The notes under the pieces: model-generated
Database searches by the model: none
What the model was told of the DNA's origin: nothing
Seen by the model: the letters and a program-made list of their open reading frames with translations, nothing else
Translations under genes and position numbers: made by a program
Shown: positions 19,975 to 32,190 of the stretch, in pieces
Layout of the letters: the number at the start of each line of letters is the position of its first letter
Numbering within the stretch: the stretch's first letter is position 1
Assembly (NCBI GenBank): GCA_021234155.1
Contig: JAJEKV010000053.1
Location: 7,765,424-7,829,423, forward strand
DNA length: 64,000 nucleotides
Source of the DNA: Isoetes taiwanensis
Lineage: Eukaryota; Streptophyta; Lycopodiopsida; Isoetales; Isoetaceae
Reading direction: 5' to 3'

Positions 19975-21665
19975 TGTGACGTCCCCTACTCGTATACGGT
20001 GCACTCACCGTATACAAACAGGAGTTCATCCCCCATACCAGCTCCATGCTAATACAGGGCCCTTCACATGACACTGCAACCGTGACGGGTGCCAGTGGGA
20101 AGAGTGAAGGGGTCATTGCACCTCGTCTCCCTCAGGGCCTACCTAGCTGCGGAAGCGTAAACATACATGTCAGTAGCATATACATCAACATCATATGACC
20201 ATCACGAAGGATGGTCCTCCACATATCTGCATAGACAAAGATCAGCACATACCCAAGGCTCAGACTCAAAGGGATGACTGACGGCTTGGGTCTCCAGAGT
20301 TCATTGCAGACAGAATTCATGGCAATGGATTTGGCTGGCATAAGAACATGGCATAGGGTTGTCCACTCCATCCGCCCCTCCTGTGCACACTTTGCAGAGT
20401 AGGCTGAAAAGTGTTGGGACCTGACTGTAGCCTGCCGGATGCATAGCCAAGAGGGCTATTCCTGGGTTTCATCTCCCCAGTTCCGATGGAGGAGGTAGGG
20501 ATCATTCCCTCCAGAGATCTACATGCTGACTCAAGGTGACTAGAGGGCCACCGCCCGTATTCGACTTGAACTCAATGGAAGGTCATGTCTACCACCTCAC
20601 GAGTGTCGAGCCCATGCCTTGCCCACACGTAGTGGCAAGCCATTAGGCCTAGTCACAATGATCCCTGGTAGGCTTTACACACCAGAGGGATCGTTCAAGA
20701 GTCAGGACATGAACCTCCTTCTTAGCCAGTCTGGCCCCTTCACCCACAACCAGGTGTGGCTCTTGTACACAGGCCGAATCTATAGTGTGCTAGAGAGGCT
20801 ACTCTAGGAGCATCTACTACCAAGCTTTGGGTCTCTACCCCCCTTCCCAATACAAGGAGTTCATAGAGATACATCATCCATATACATCACAGCAGAACTA
20901 AAGAACTATATCTAATCTACATCATAGAGTTAGGTTCTTTAGTTAGAGGCTGACATCTAGAGATCTAGAAGGCTGCTATGGGCAATTTAATAGGCTAAAC
21001 CTACTGATTCTATGACTGGAATAGGGTTTAGACTATCTAATTGGCCAAATACCTGATCCTTGAGGGGCTCCCCCTGACCTGAGCTCGACCATCCTGCTAA
21101 AATGCTTGAATCAAGGGAAACTAATGCTGCAATCCTCTCAGGCAGAGTCTGGGAGGCGGTTTTGGCTGTTGAGGCAGCCAAAACAGAGTTCTAAAACCCT
21201 AGAATCGAAATTGGGCAAGTTAGGGTTTCCTACCCTATATAGACAAGGGGGTTGGCTAGGGTTTCCAATTATCCCCTTTTGGCATGTGGGATAATTGGAA
21301 ATGGGCCCACTTGCCTTTAAGGGCTAGGTGGCCAAATGTGCCCACATGGAAATGTGTGCACCCAAATGTGCCCACATGGAAATGTGTGCACATTAATGAA
21401 TGTGTACATTGGAAAATGTGCACATTAATTGCACCTATGGGTGTGGCCCACTTGGCATGAAGTGGCCATATGGGAAAATGTGCATCCAAATGAATGTGCA
21501 CATTGTTTAATGTGCACATTAATAAATGCGCACTCCTTGCACGTTGCCCCCTAGGGCTACTAGCCTAGCTACACGTTGGCGTACACGTCAGTCGGGGTGG
21601 CGTGTACGCGTGACGAGGCAGTATAGTATACGTCCTGGGGGCGTATACTGTGCTGGAACGTCACA
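19975..21665 (-). repeat. 5' LTR of the minus-strand chromovirus (1691 bp)
   Basis: Sense ends are TGTGACGTTCCAGC (21665 side) and GGGGACGTCACA (19975 side). It shares with the plus-strand element LTR the block GGAGGGGCGGATGGAGTGG, so the two elements belong to one superfamily though their LTRs are otherwise diverged. The upstream flank begins GAAGG; because the other LTR is truncated a target duplication cannot be tested. Confidence 0.93.
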
Positions 21666-22121
21666 GAAGGCGCAGGTATTAGGATGATGCGCAAATTGAA
21701 TATGAGACGACATCTTATTTGAATGTGAGGAATCTGTTGATATAGGCTGCCAGATGCACATGAGCCCGTGAGCACGTATTTCATACCACTTAATCTGGAT
21801 GCCTATATTCTTGATGTTGCTTAGTTCTGTTTAAGATACTGATCTTGTAAAATATGGTCGCGAAGTGATGACGCCACCATAATTGTATAGTGTACATCTA
21901 TATTAATTCTATGTTTAGATTCAGTTTTGTGTTATGGATGAGGTTATATGATGTGCTATCAATGGGGTGAATGGAAGTTGTAGACCTTGCAAGTTGGACA
22001 AAGGTGATTAAAATGCCTGTGCTGACGGCTGATGGAGCACATGCAAAGATGCCATATATGATTTCAATTTTATGGCTATTTGGAAATGCTTGGGTTTGAT
22101 CCCCAAGGAGCCATTTGATGT

Positions 22122-22307
22122 TAGTTTTGTTGTTTGATTCTTTAGGTGGCAAATGATTAAACATTGTATATGGCTATTATAAATAGTTTTGTTGTTTGAT
22201 TCTTTAGGTGGAAAATGATTGAACATTGTATATAGATATTAGAAATAGTTTTGTTGTTTGATTCTTTAGGTGGGAAATGATTGAAACTTGTATATGACTG
22301 TTAGGAA
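22122..22307. repeat. Tandem repeat, 62-bp unit, three copies
   Basis: Units start with TAGTTTTGTTGTTTGATTC at 22122, 22184 and 22246. Each continues TTTAGGTGG(C/A/G)AAATGATT. The sequence is AT-rich and non-coding. Confidence 0.85.
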
Positions 22308-23211
22308 CTTTTGTTTTCCATCAATAGGGATTCTGTGTTGATAGTGTAAGCATTGTGTATTCATAAAGGTAGTATTTCATAATTAATTAAAATGAAGCAT
22401 TGTATATTTATGTAGATAGTATTCATGTATTAAGTTTGAAGAACCATTGAGTTCTCATGCGATAAGTTTGGTTTTTTGGCGTATTTTTATACTGTAAGTA
22501 TTTTGGATTTAAGTTTTCCACAAGAATGGCTAGGATTTTCTGGCTCGAAAGGCCACGATTTAGCCATAAGTGAAAAAAAGAAAATAGATGAACTGATTTT
22601 TGTCTTGCAAAGATAAAAAAGAGAGAACAAAGAATAATATGCCATGAACATATTATTGAAGATTATTTCTATGTGACACCACGAACACAAGTATTTGCAC
22701 TTCCCTATATGACCAGTGCATGAGATCCCAATAACATAAGCATGAATTTTTGCAAGAAATGGCTAATAGGTAGTTATACAAAAATAAAATCAACGAGGAA
22801 GCAACTATGTTTTATGTTTTTTGGTACAAGACTTTATAATGAAGAAAAATGTTATGTAATGATGGATAAAAGAAAACTATGATAAGGTAGTATTGATAAG
22901 GAATAGAAAGAAATATTAAGCAAGAGAGCCTTTAGCACTTTAGACTTGTTTGCAACATAAAGAATAGAATAGACTAGAAAGGTTTAAAGCTTAGCTATAT
23001 TTATTTATGTGTGCTTAACACCCTGTCCCGAGATTTTCATTCTAGGAATGAATCTGAGGCGTCCGATCAAGCATGAAGAGGGCATGTATGGCCGGTAACA
23101 TCTTCCCCTATTTTGTTATGACCATAACACTTTTGTTATCACCATAACAGCCTCCACAAGACACGTGGCCAAATACAAATCTCTTGCCAGGGTGTTAAGG
23201 GTGTTAAGGCT

Positions 23212-23321
23212 GATAACAGCCTCTCCAGGGGCCGTTATGGGGCAGGAAAAACCGCCGGCCCATCTTTGCAACGGCCTCGGTAGTTTCCTGCCCCATAACG
23301 GCCCCTGGAGAGGCTGTTATC
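23212..23321. repeat. Perfect 38-bp inverted repeat with 34-nt loop
   Basis: The left arm, 23212-23249, starts GATAACAGCCTCTCCAGG. The right arm, 23284-23321, is its exact reverse complement over all 38 bases. Arms are GC-rich in an AT-rich region. Related CCATAACA/GTTATGA words occur just upstream (23115-23150). It could be a foldback transposon or a small-RNA precursor. Confidence 0.9.
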
Positions 23322-25127
23322 TAGCCCATGAGAAGCCGGAAATACAGAAACACTTTAACAGAAAGAGCGATAAATTTATGGGAGGCAACTAGGCATAAGC
23401 TCCATGATAGGAAAAGAGAGCTTGAATACAAAGTTGAAGGTTTGAATGTCACCAGACAGCGTAGTGAAAGTAGCCATGACAGGCCCACCAGAGAGCATAC
23501 CGCCACAACCGAAAGCCCAATGCTCCAAATTTGTTGGTGTTGTTGAGCGGCTTCACCACATAGAATGCATTGGCCGCTCTGTTGGGCTGCGGAGTTATGA
23601 ATTTGTAGCAGTACACTGTCATTGGATTCATGTTTCCTTCCGTTGTTGTGATTATGCTCAATCCGCATAGCATCATACACAGCATCGTTATCCTGCTCGT
23701 CGCCTTTTTGGGTTTGCATCATCCTCCATCTTGTAGTCATATTTTGCGTTCCATGTCTTCGATAGCTGCCTGTGTATTTGCCACTTCACCTTTAGTTTTG
23801 TGATACAATACATTCACCAGTTTTGGAACTTGGAGTGACAAGGTGCCGTTGCGGATTGAGCAAATTTGGTCATAATTTGGCCATTCTTTTTTTTTAGCAC
23901 GTTTGCACAAACGCAAGTGGACACTTTGAAACAATTTTAGAATGTCCACGTTGGTGTGCATGTGGATGGGCTTAAAATCGTTAGATTTGATCGAGGGTCA
24001 CAAAAAATTAATGAAAATTCCAGCGTGTTTGGGAAGTTATGCCGGCGTTGGGAAAGCTACGGCGGGGCAGGGTTCTTGAAGAAACGACGGCGGGGCAGAG
24101 TTCTTAAAGAAACAAAACGGGGTATTTTCTATGACGGAAGATTGGCTATGCCGGAAGCGCGGAGATTGGCAAATATGTCGACTTATGAGTCTAACACCAG
24201 TTCATGCCACAATGCTCAAGAATTTCCTCCCAGAAAGCACGTCTCAAGGCATATTGTACCGCGCAGGTTTTTAGGTCCAGTGGTCGATTTTGGCTAGGGT
24301 TTCTACTGAGAGGTTTCCGCTGAGGCATCGTTGGGTAGTGATGCAGAGCTTCCAGCTATATCGCAGGGCATAAAATAGTCTGTCTGCAGAGCTTTACGAA
24401 ACAGAGCTATCCGACGAAGCAACTACAGCAAAAAACTGTAAATCCTTTGCAAATCTGGCGAAGCTATGGCAATAAGTACCAGGTGTCATTATTTTTTATC
24501 ATTTTGATGCTTGTTTCTATTTTGCAACGATTCATTCTTATGCCTTCGGCTGATGCAATTGATTCATTCTTATGCCTTCTTATGCCTTCGGCTCATGCCA
24601 AGGCTTCGTATTTTCCATTCCTGGTTTAACCTAGGCATCTGTGGTTGTAGATATGCAGGCATGGAGCAGCTGATGCAGGCTCTACAAATAGTTTCGGCAT
24701 GATTCTCTGCTTATGAAGGCAACTACTTTAGAACGTTCTTTTGATGGATTTTAGTGTTGTTTGAAGCAGCAAAAGGTTGTGAAACAGTCGTTTAACTGAC
24801 GCTATTTAGATATAGTTGTTTGTTGTTTAAAATCTGCATTGACAGGATCTGTTTTCTGTTATAGAATAGAATAGAATAGAATAGAATACATTAATGTCCC
24901 TTGTGCCGCGAGGCCCCTGGACTTGTGTAGCATGGGCGAGCTCCCTAAAAGGGGTGCTACTAGCACATCACGCTGATATTGTGTAGCCTTTTCGGAAGGC
25001 TGACTTTTTCCTTTTAATACCGGCATCCCGCTTTATCTCGGCTTCTTGGCCGTGCAGTGATGCGTCGTTATCAATCAGCTTTTAACTGAACAATTTGTAT
25101 GGGGTTTTATGACCCGTTTTGAACGGA

Positions 25128-28100
25128 TCATATTACGAACCCTCTTTCACTGTGTACTTCTCTATGTCTTGTCAGCATTCTCTGAACCGCGTCTGCCAAG
25201 TCTCGAAGCGATCCTGTCATCATCATCATAACGTGGACCGGTTCCCCCCATCTTATACTTCTGTACTTGTCTCTGATGTCTCCGTAGATCGGGCAATCAT
25301 TAATCATGTGGTTCTCATCCTCTACTCCCCCACCGTCACAAATTCTGCATATCCTATCCTCCTTGGCTATCCCTCTCCACCTATCCTTTTCGATTCTTAG
25401 ATCATGGCTTCCCATCCTGAATCTGGCCAGAATGTCTCTTCTGTTTTTCCCCAGTATGTTATCCCGATACATCTGGTGTCCTATTTGTTGTTCTGGGTTG
25501 AAAACCTGCATAAGCCAGTATGTCTTTGGGCCTGTGTGCCTTTGCAACCATGTTCTTGTGGCTCTGTTTGCCCATTCCTCATTCCACCGCCCTTCTTTAA
25601 TTAGGTCGCTCAAATTTAACCCCATTTCTCTGGTCCAGACTGCCACATCTTTAAACCATGCAATACTGGACAGTTTTCCTTGAATGTCTCCTGCATTGTC
25701 CCTGATGAGGTACCTTATGGTCCTCTCCCATGCTCTCACCTCCATTGGTTTTTGCCATGTTTCGAGGATCATGATTGTTAGTGGCGTATTTGTCCTTACC
25801 CTGAATTCCTGTCTGTGCCACTGCCTTATGATTCCTTCTTGTTTTTCCCAATTTCTGTCTGTTAGACCTGGTCCCCATGCTTCTGCCCCGTATAAGTGAG
25901 TGGTGGCTACCACTGCACTGAATAAGTAGCGTTTGATGTCCCAATCAATTATTCTGCTTCTGTTGCATAAATTCTTCATGTTAAAGTAACTTCCTATTGC
26001 TGATTGGAACCTGGCGTCAGCTCCTTTGGCCCATTTCCCTGTACCATGCGCGTCATACCCTAGATATCTATATTCCGTTGCTTCTTCTATGTCTCTTTCC
26101 TTATATCTAAAGGGTCTATGCCTGTTCTTATGACCAAATATGACTATCTTGGTTTTTGTCAGATTCACGGTCAGTCCTGTTTCTTCACAGAATTGTTTTA
26201 GAATTTTTAACAGTTTGTGCATCCCTTTGTTTTTTGTGGCCATCATGCTTAGGTCGTCAGCATATAGCATTATTGGTACTTTCGTGTCTCCTAGTGTGGG
26301 GGCATATTCGTCCCCTTGCTGTTCTGTTATGTATCCCTGCAAAGCATCTATGTATATTCCAAACAGAGTTGGAGATAACGGGCAGCCCTGTTTTATGCCT
26401 GTGTCACAGATTATCGGCTATCCTTCCTGTTCCATCTTAGCGTATACTTTATGGTATAGTCTTGCAATCGACCCAACCATATTTATCGGGGCCTGCATGT
26501 CTATCAATCTTTTTAGTAGCTTCTCCCTCGGGACTGTGTCGAATGCTTTTCTGAAATCTACAAAACAACAGATGATCTTCCTCCCCTGTGCTTTGTTCTG
26601 CTCTATTAGTATCCGAAGAGTCACCAGGTGATCAGTGGTTGAGTGTTCCGGCCTGAATTTTGCTTGCCCTTGTGCTCTCATGTTCCCTTCCTCTGCCCAT
26701 TTCTTTAATTTGTTATCCAGTGCTTTTCCAAACCATTTCGCGAAAATGGAGCTCACCATTATCGTCCTATAGTTCCCTGGGTCATGTCTGCTCCCTGCCT
26801 TATGTAGAGGTATGACTCTATTGTATGTCCACCTATCTGGAAGCCCTGTATGTATGATGCTGTTGAAAATGTCTGTGATCTGTCTGCTGATTTCTGTCTC
26901 AGCACACTTCAGCAGTTCTACAGTTAGGCCATATAGATCCGGTGCTTTATGGTTGGCCATCCTGTTTAGGGCTATCATTACCTCTAACATGCTGAAGCAT
27001 GGTTTGTCCAAATCCTGCAGTATTGGTATTGGTATTGGTACTGGTGGTGCCCCTGTTTTATACAATTTATCCAAATAATTCTCCCATCCCGCTGTTCCGA
27101 TATCATGTTGTTCATTTCTTGCTTTCATCTTATTATCCCCTCCCTTCTGTTTGAGTCCCCTCTAAAATCTCCGGGGCTGTTTCTTTAACAATTTTTCCAT
27201 ATACCATTGATGCTGTAGCAGGTTATTATACCGTTTCTTCTTTAGTAATCTTAAGTATGCTGCCTTCTCTTTCTGGTATGTCTCCTCTCCTCTGTGTCCC
27301 TTTGTTTTCCTTTTTTGCTCTCTACACTCATCATCATACCATACCGATGCTCTGAATGCCCTGTTCTTTCTAGTTTTGATCCTTTTCCCAAACACCTCTG
27401 TCGCCACTCTTACCATGATGTCATTGAGGGTGTTTCTATTGTCATTCGCACTGTGTTCTTCCCAATCCCATTTTCCCATTTCCTCTCTGATTGTGTGTAT
27501 GAATGTTTCTGCGTATTTCTCCTGGAATTGGATTCTCATTCTGTCCTTCTTGTCCTCCTTCCTTCCTGTACTATCTATCTGTGGTGCCCCATCTATTCTG
27601 ATTGTTAACTGGATCGGTCTGTGGCTTTCTCTTTTTCCTGTCGGCCACTCCTGTAGTACTAGTCCTTCTATTCTTCCTGCTGCTTGGTCATTTAAGATTA
27701 CATAGTCCACTATGCTCTTACCGTGTGCATTCTGACTTGTAAAACCCCCTGATCCCCTCCATTTCTTCACTCCATTGGCTATGATCATTCCCGTTGCTGT
27801 GCAAAATTCCAGCAGTAATTCGCATTTAGCATTGACCTCTGCCTTATCCTCTGTGGCTCTCTGCCATTCCTGTGCCCTTGTTGTGTATGTTATCTGGCCA
27901 TCTTTCTCCTCTATTTGTGTACTTTGTGACTGTTCCTCTGGTTCTAGCGTTTAAGTCTCCTACTAGTACCATTGGTCCCTGCTCTTTCCATTTCATTATA
28001 TTTTTCCCTAAGTCCAGGAATTCTAGCTTATCACTGTTTGGCGGATAGTATGTAATTATCAGAAATATTTCTTGTTTATTTTTTAGTTGGATATTCAAGA

Positions 28101-28556
28101 CTATATATCTTTTATTGACATCTGAATATAACATACATGCACTGTTAACTACACTATTCTTTATATAACAGGCCAAACCTGCACTTCCCCTCCCTATCTT
28201 GAACTCCTTGTCTTTCCAGCACGTGAACAGTTGGTATCCTTCTTCCTCTGGCAGCCTTTTGACGTTATGCTCCCATGTTTCTGCTAGGCATATTATGTCG
28301 CAGCCGTGGTCGTTTTCTAGTCTTTCTCCATCATCCCACGGGTATCCGGTGCAGTTCCAGTACCACAATGTCAGCGTCTTTTCCCCCGAGGTTGCTCCTT
28401 CGGGGTTTCCATGTTTTCTGTACCACTGCCTATTCTTCTTGGTCTCCCTCTGGTCTTCATCGTCGGAGTTGGCCCCCCGAACACTGTTTGTGTTGTGCGG
28501 TCTTCGTTTCCCCCGCCTCCGTTTCTTTTTGCTATTTTGTTCTTGTTCCATTCTAA
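25128..28556 (-). pseudogene. LINE ORF2: endonuclease, reverse transcriptase, Cys-rich C-terminus
   Basis: The endonuclease domain (about 28390-27600) shows TLWYWNCTGYPWDD, IICLAETWE, VLVGDLNART and SIVDYVILND. The frame shifts near 27860. RT motifs are VIPLHKAGSRHDPGNYRTI, CCFVDFRKAFDTVPRE and YADDLSMMATKN. In-frame TAG codons lie at 27162-27164 and near 26418. The C-terminus carries the LINE-type zinc knuckle RICDGGGVEDENHMINDCP. ORF2 nicks the target DNA and primes reverse transcription. The start is placed at the ATG of MEQEQNSKKK inside the overlap with ORF1; an upstream start in the same frame is possible. Confidence 0.88.
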
Positions 28557-29447
28557 CGTAATCGCCCTCAGTGCCCCCCCTTGTAGTCTGTTCTCCTGCC
28601 CCTGTTGTACTGCCTTCAGGGGGTGTATATTTTCCTTTTCCTTTTCTGCTTCCGTTGCTTTTGTTATCCCCTGCATCCCCACTGGCTGTTCTTGCGGTTG
28701 GGTCACTTGTTCTCTTACCCTCTTGTGGAGGTAGACCTTGCCATTCTTGACCCCCGCCTGTATCCCTGCTTGATTCAGTTCCCTGGCTTTGGCTAATTCC
28801 CTGTGTAGCCCCTGTCGCTGCATCTCCGTTAGGGACTCCTGTACTTTGATTCCATTCGTCAATCTGGATCCCATCTGCAAGATTCTTTCCTTGGTTGCCA
28901 TGTCCCTCAGCGTCAGGTTTATATGCCTCGATCTCCCCCTCCACTGTCCTGACCGCAGAGCCTTGACAATGACGCTCCTGTGCTCCTTGAAAACTGTCTC
29001 TAACACTTCTGCAGTAACTCGATATATATCCTCATTAGGTCTTTCCGCTATCCCAATTAGCCTAACATCATGCTTAATTTTACTTTGCTTCTCATATTCC
29101 ATTAAATGTGGCTTTATCCTATCAAAAGACTCCCATGCATCCAGTTCAACATTTGATTTCTCTAATTCAACCAACCTTTGCAGAATCTTTGCTTTCTCCT
29201 CTTCGATCTCGTTCATCCTGCATTGCATTTCCTCGTTCGTCTTCTCCATGCCTCCTACTCTCATGTCCATGCTAGCGATGGCTATTTTGTTACTGTTGCA
29301 CGTCTCCGCCAGAGGATTAAGTGCATCCATGTTCGGGATCTTCGATTCCATCTGTGCTAGGAAATCCTTAAGATCCTGTTGGCTTGCTGGCGCTCTTGCC
29401 ACATCTGCTCTCCTCTGCTGGCTGTTGTTGATGATACTGTCGGCCAT
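28371..29447 (-). CDS. LINE ORF1, RNA-binding protein, intact
   Basis: The ATG at 29447 gives MADSIINNSQQRRADVARAP. A coiled-coil-like segment (about 45-110) is rich in Glu and Lys and contains MEKTNEEMQCRMNEIEEEKA. An RRM-like core follows, with HDVRLIGIAERPNEDIY and INLTLRDMATKERIL, then LHRELAKARELNQAG. This matches the layout of L1-type ORF1 proteins: coiled coil, RRM, C-terminal domain. The final 100 residues overlap the start of ORF2 in another frame. Expected role: RNA chaperone of the LINE ribonucleoprotein. Confidence 0.75.
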   Translation of the reverse strand: MADSIINNSQQRRADVARAPASQQDLKDFLAQMESKIPNMDALNPLAETCNSNKIAIASMDMRVGGMEKTNEEMQCRMNEIEEEKAKILQRLVELEKSNVELDAWESFDRIKPHLMEYEKQSKIKHDVRLIGIAERPNEDIYRVTAEVLETVFKEHRSVIVKALRSGQWRGRSRHINLTLRDMATKERILQMGSRLTNGIKVQESLTEMQRQGLHRELAKARELNQAGIQAGVKNGKVYLHKRVREQVTQPQEQPVGMQGITKATEAEKEKENIHPLKAVQQGQENRLQGGALRAITLEWNKNKIAKRNGGGGNEDRTTQTVFGGPTPTMKTRGRPRRIGSGTENMETPKEQPRGKRR

Positions 29448-29936
29448 AGCTCTTGTTTGCAAGAAAGCACGAAAGCTCTGTGGTGACTAATGGGCAGTGC
29501 GCTCGTACTAGACTCTCTCTTGTAAGGTATTCGGGTTGTCCCCTTAGGACTATATATCTCCTCCCTCTAAATGGTATTTTTATCAAAATTACCGTTTTAA
29601 TTTGAATTTCAAAATGCCCGTAATTATTCCACCCGTCTCTTTTTATTGTTTTTCAATCTTCTTCGTCTGTTTGCCGAGGTCGGTCCTTTTCGGGTCCGAT
29701 TAATTTGATAGTTGCCTGCCTTATTGATTATGCATTTATGCATTAGTATTCCGCCCCTTTTTCCGTGTTTCTGTACTTCTGTATCACCGTATTTTTGTAA
29801 TTTTGTATTTCTGGTTCTCGGTGTATCATTTGGGCGATCTGGGAGGGTTAAACCCCTTCGGTCATAATCTGCCCCCCTTGTCCCACGTGTCAACAATTTG
29901 ATGGTATCCTTCATATCCTAAGTATGATTCCTGAGT

Positions 29937-30270
29937 CATATGTTGTTATCCAGATGTTAGAGAGTTTTTAATGGTCCGGGTTACCAGTTGATGGGTCTAG
30001 CCCTCGCTATCCTGGTGTGCGGCGGAGGCTTAGCCTCTCTGTCCCGCAACTTGCCCCCGTCCGCCTTTTACTCTGTGTCGATAAGATATGACAACTGACA
30101 AATGAGGTATTCTTCATACCCCGCTAAAAGTCATATGCTGTCCTCCAGGTGTATAATGAGTTTTTAGTGGTTCGGGTTACCAGTTGGTGGGTCTAACCCT
30201 CGCTATCCTGGTGTACGGCGGAGGCTTAGCCTCTCTGTCCCGTATCTTGCCCCCGTCCGCCTTTTACTCT
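29937..30270 (-). repeat. Two 5' monomer-like repeats upstream of the LINE ORF1
   Basis: Two copies share GGGTTACCAGTTG(A/G)TGGGTC, GGCGGAGGCTTAGCCTCTC and TTGCCCCCGTCCGCCTTTT. They are offset by about 196 bp (GGGTTACC at 29978 and 30174). They lie 490-820 bp upstream of ORF1 in its sense, so repeated LINE 5'-UTR promoter monomers are the simplest reading. The core GAGGCTTAGCCTC is palindromic. Confidence 0.7.
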
Positions 30271-30538
30271 GAGGTTCTTTTGCTCTTTGTCCTATATTTT
30301 TACTGATCCCACTTGACCTGTGTACGGGACTTGTACAACATGGCCTAGCATCCTTGTCCTTCGCTTATCTGTCACCTTTCACCTTGTTTGGCTTCGACAT
30401 GTTTGCCACCCTTTTTTGATCTAATTCGATCTTTGCCGCGGCATGGCTCGTTTTCTGATTCTGCCACCTGATTGTTGGGTTCTAATGTATTCATTGTGCG
30501 TACAAAGACACTCGCAATTCCCCCACCATTTTGTCATG

Positions 30539-32177
30539 TGTGACGGTCCAGGGGAATATATGCCATAAATACGTATATTCCTGGATCCGTCACTATACAA
30601 GCCTATCTTCATAGACTTGTATACCTTAGATTGTGGCCATGGGGGGCATGGCCAAGTTATTCTCATAACTTAGCCAACCATGGGTTAGACCATTATCCAC
30701 GTGGCCTTAACCCATTGGGGCACCCACCACACAGGACTCACCCGATTGGTGCCACGTGGCATCCTAGGTGGACCTAACTTATATAGGCTGAAACCCTAAC
30801 CCTAGGCCTCTTTCCAGCACTAGCACCCAGAGACTCACCTACTCGTTCGAAACCCCGTTTCGAACATCGTTTGTTGTGGCATAGGCTGGTGCAGCAGCCC
30901 CAGCAGGGTAGACTCGTTCTTGGAGTAGGAGCAGCATCTCGTGAGTCGAAGACCATGGAGGCACACGGATCTGGAGGGAGAGCTTTAGGAGCAGGTATGT
31001 AGGATAGTAGTTGTGATAGCTTATCTGGAATTAGCATTCCAGATATGCTAGTATCTTGTATCTAGAGTAGAGCCATCCTAGAACCCGTATTCAACATCTT
31101 GAACCCTAATCAATGAACCCTAACCATTAGTTAGTTGTATGATTAGGTTAAGATGTTCCTCTTATGATTACTCTCATGATGTGATGATTATGTGATGTTG
31201 GTTGATCATGTTGCTCCTCTTGTATGGGGAAGGGGGGGTAGAGACCTAGGGCCATATGTAGTATGCTCCTAGAGTAGATCCCTTAGTTCCTATTTAGTTG
31301 CGGCCTGTGCATAGGAGCCCACCAGGCTATTGAGGCTATGATACGACTCAGGACCATATAACGGGGCTAGAGGGAAAGTGGAGGGAGGATCCCTGCCGAG
31401 TGGGGGCCGGGGGATCCCATAGTGGGCTAGGCTTATGGTCGGTCGCCGTGTGGGGCGAGCATGGGCCCGACACCTCTGGGGCAATGGTGTCGCCGCCTCT
31501 CGGAGCTGCAAGCGTTGGCTTGGCTCTCGTTTTGGGGGTTAAGTCGGGTGCCTAATCGTGGTGTCGCCACGATTCTCTAGCCGCCCACGGAACCTCTAGA
31601 CCCTGGGAAGGGGAGATGCAACCCTTCCTGCCTCGTCGGACCAGGGAGATGCAACCTGGAGTAGTCCATATGGGTGATGCCAGGGGATTGCGTATCCGGA
31701 AGGCTAGAGTCCTGTCAGAGCCTGATTTAGCCCATCTGCAAAGTATGCACAGGAGGGGCGGATGGAGTGGTCAATTCTAGCCATTGTTCTATGCCAGCCC
31801 TCGCCATTGCCATGACTCGGTCTGTTCTATCTTGAGGCCTAGCCGGTCAGTCATCCTCCTTATGAGTCTGAGCCGGGGTAGGAGCTCTCATGTTTTATGG
31901 GTTGTGATTATCATCCTTGCATTGGTATCTGTGTGACGCGCTACCCTTCGAGGTAGCATTTGTATATGTTTGATGCTAGTTCTGACGTGTTATCGCTTCC
32001 GCTGTTATAGGAGCCCATAGGGGAAGGGTGCGCAAGACACCTTCGTGTTCCCTCCCCGCACTAGGGATCACCTCGAAGTGCGGGGTAGACGAAGGGCCCG
32101 TGCGGTTGTTGAGCCGGACGGGGGATTTCCCGCCGAGTGTACGGCGGGGCGCCGTATGTTTAGCAGGGGGCGTCACA
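30539..32177 (+). repeat. 5' LTR of the plus-strand chromovirus (1639 bp)
   Basis: It starts TGTGACGGTCCAGGGG and ends GGGGGCGTCACA. A possible TATA region is CTTATATAGG near 30778, followed by the GAAACCCTAACCCTAGG stretch. It differs from the 3' LTR mainly by small indels around 31405-31510. Confidence 0.95.
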
Positions 32178-32178
32178 A

Positions 32179-32190
32179 TGGTATCAGAGC
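32179..32190 (+). promoter_or_regulatory. Primer-binding site, initiator Met tRNA
   Basis: TGGTATCAGAGC begins one base after the LTR end, identical to the minus-strand element's PBS. Confidence 0.95.

Larger units (their letters stand above)
8458..21665 (-). mobile_element. Chromovirus (Ty3/gypsy) carrying a histone H3-like ORF, minus-strand copy
   Basis: Sense direction is the minus strand. The order is 5' LTR 21665-19975, PBS, H3-like ORF1, ORF2, gag, protease-RT-RNase H-integrase-chromodomain, PPT and 3' LTR 9909-8458. LTR ends are TGTGACG...CGTCACA. The 3' LTR lacks its terminal 240 bp or so, so the distal end and target duplication are lost. Where both LTRs exist they are almost identical, with an 18-bp indel near 9706/21450 the largest difference seen internally. 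That implies a fairly recent insertion. gag has three frameshifts and pol one stop; the two accessory ORFs are open. Confidence 0.93.
21666..24860. other. Intergenic stretch with a tandem repeat and a perfect foldback
   Basis: No gene is recognised. Open stretches around 23321-24300 on both strands have no familiar motifs; the minus-strand one at 23737-23961 (TKGEVANTQAAIEDMERK) looks protein-like but cannot be placed. The two notable structures are listed separately. Confidence 0.4.
24861..29600 (-). mobile_element. LINE (L1-like) retrotransposon, nearly full length
   Basis: Sense is the minus strand. It has ORF1, an endonuclease-RT ORF2 and a 3' region ending in a TATTC microsatellite (TAGAA repeats on the plus strand, 24861-24889) rather than poly(A). 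Upstream of ORF1 lie two 5' monomer-like repeats (listed separately). ORF2 carries one frameshift and two nonsense codons, so this copy is inactive. Confidence 0.85.
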
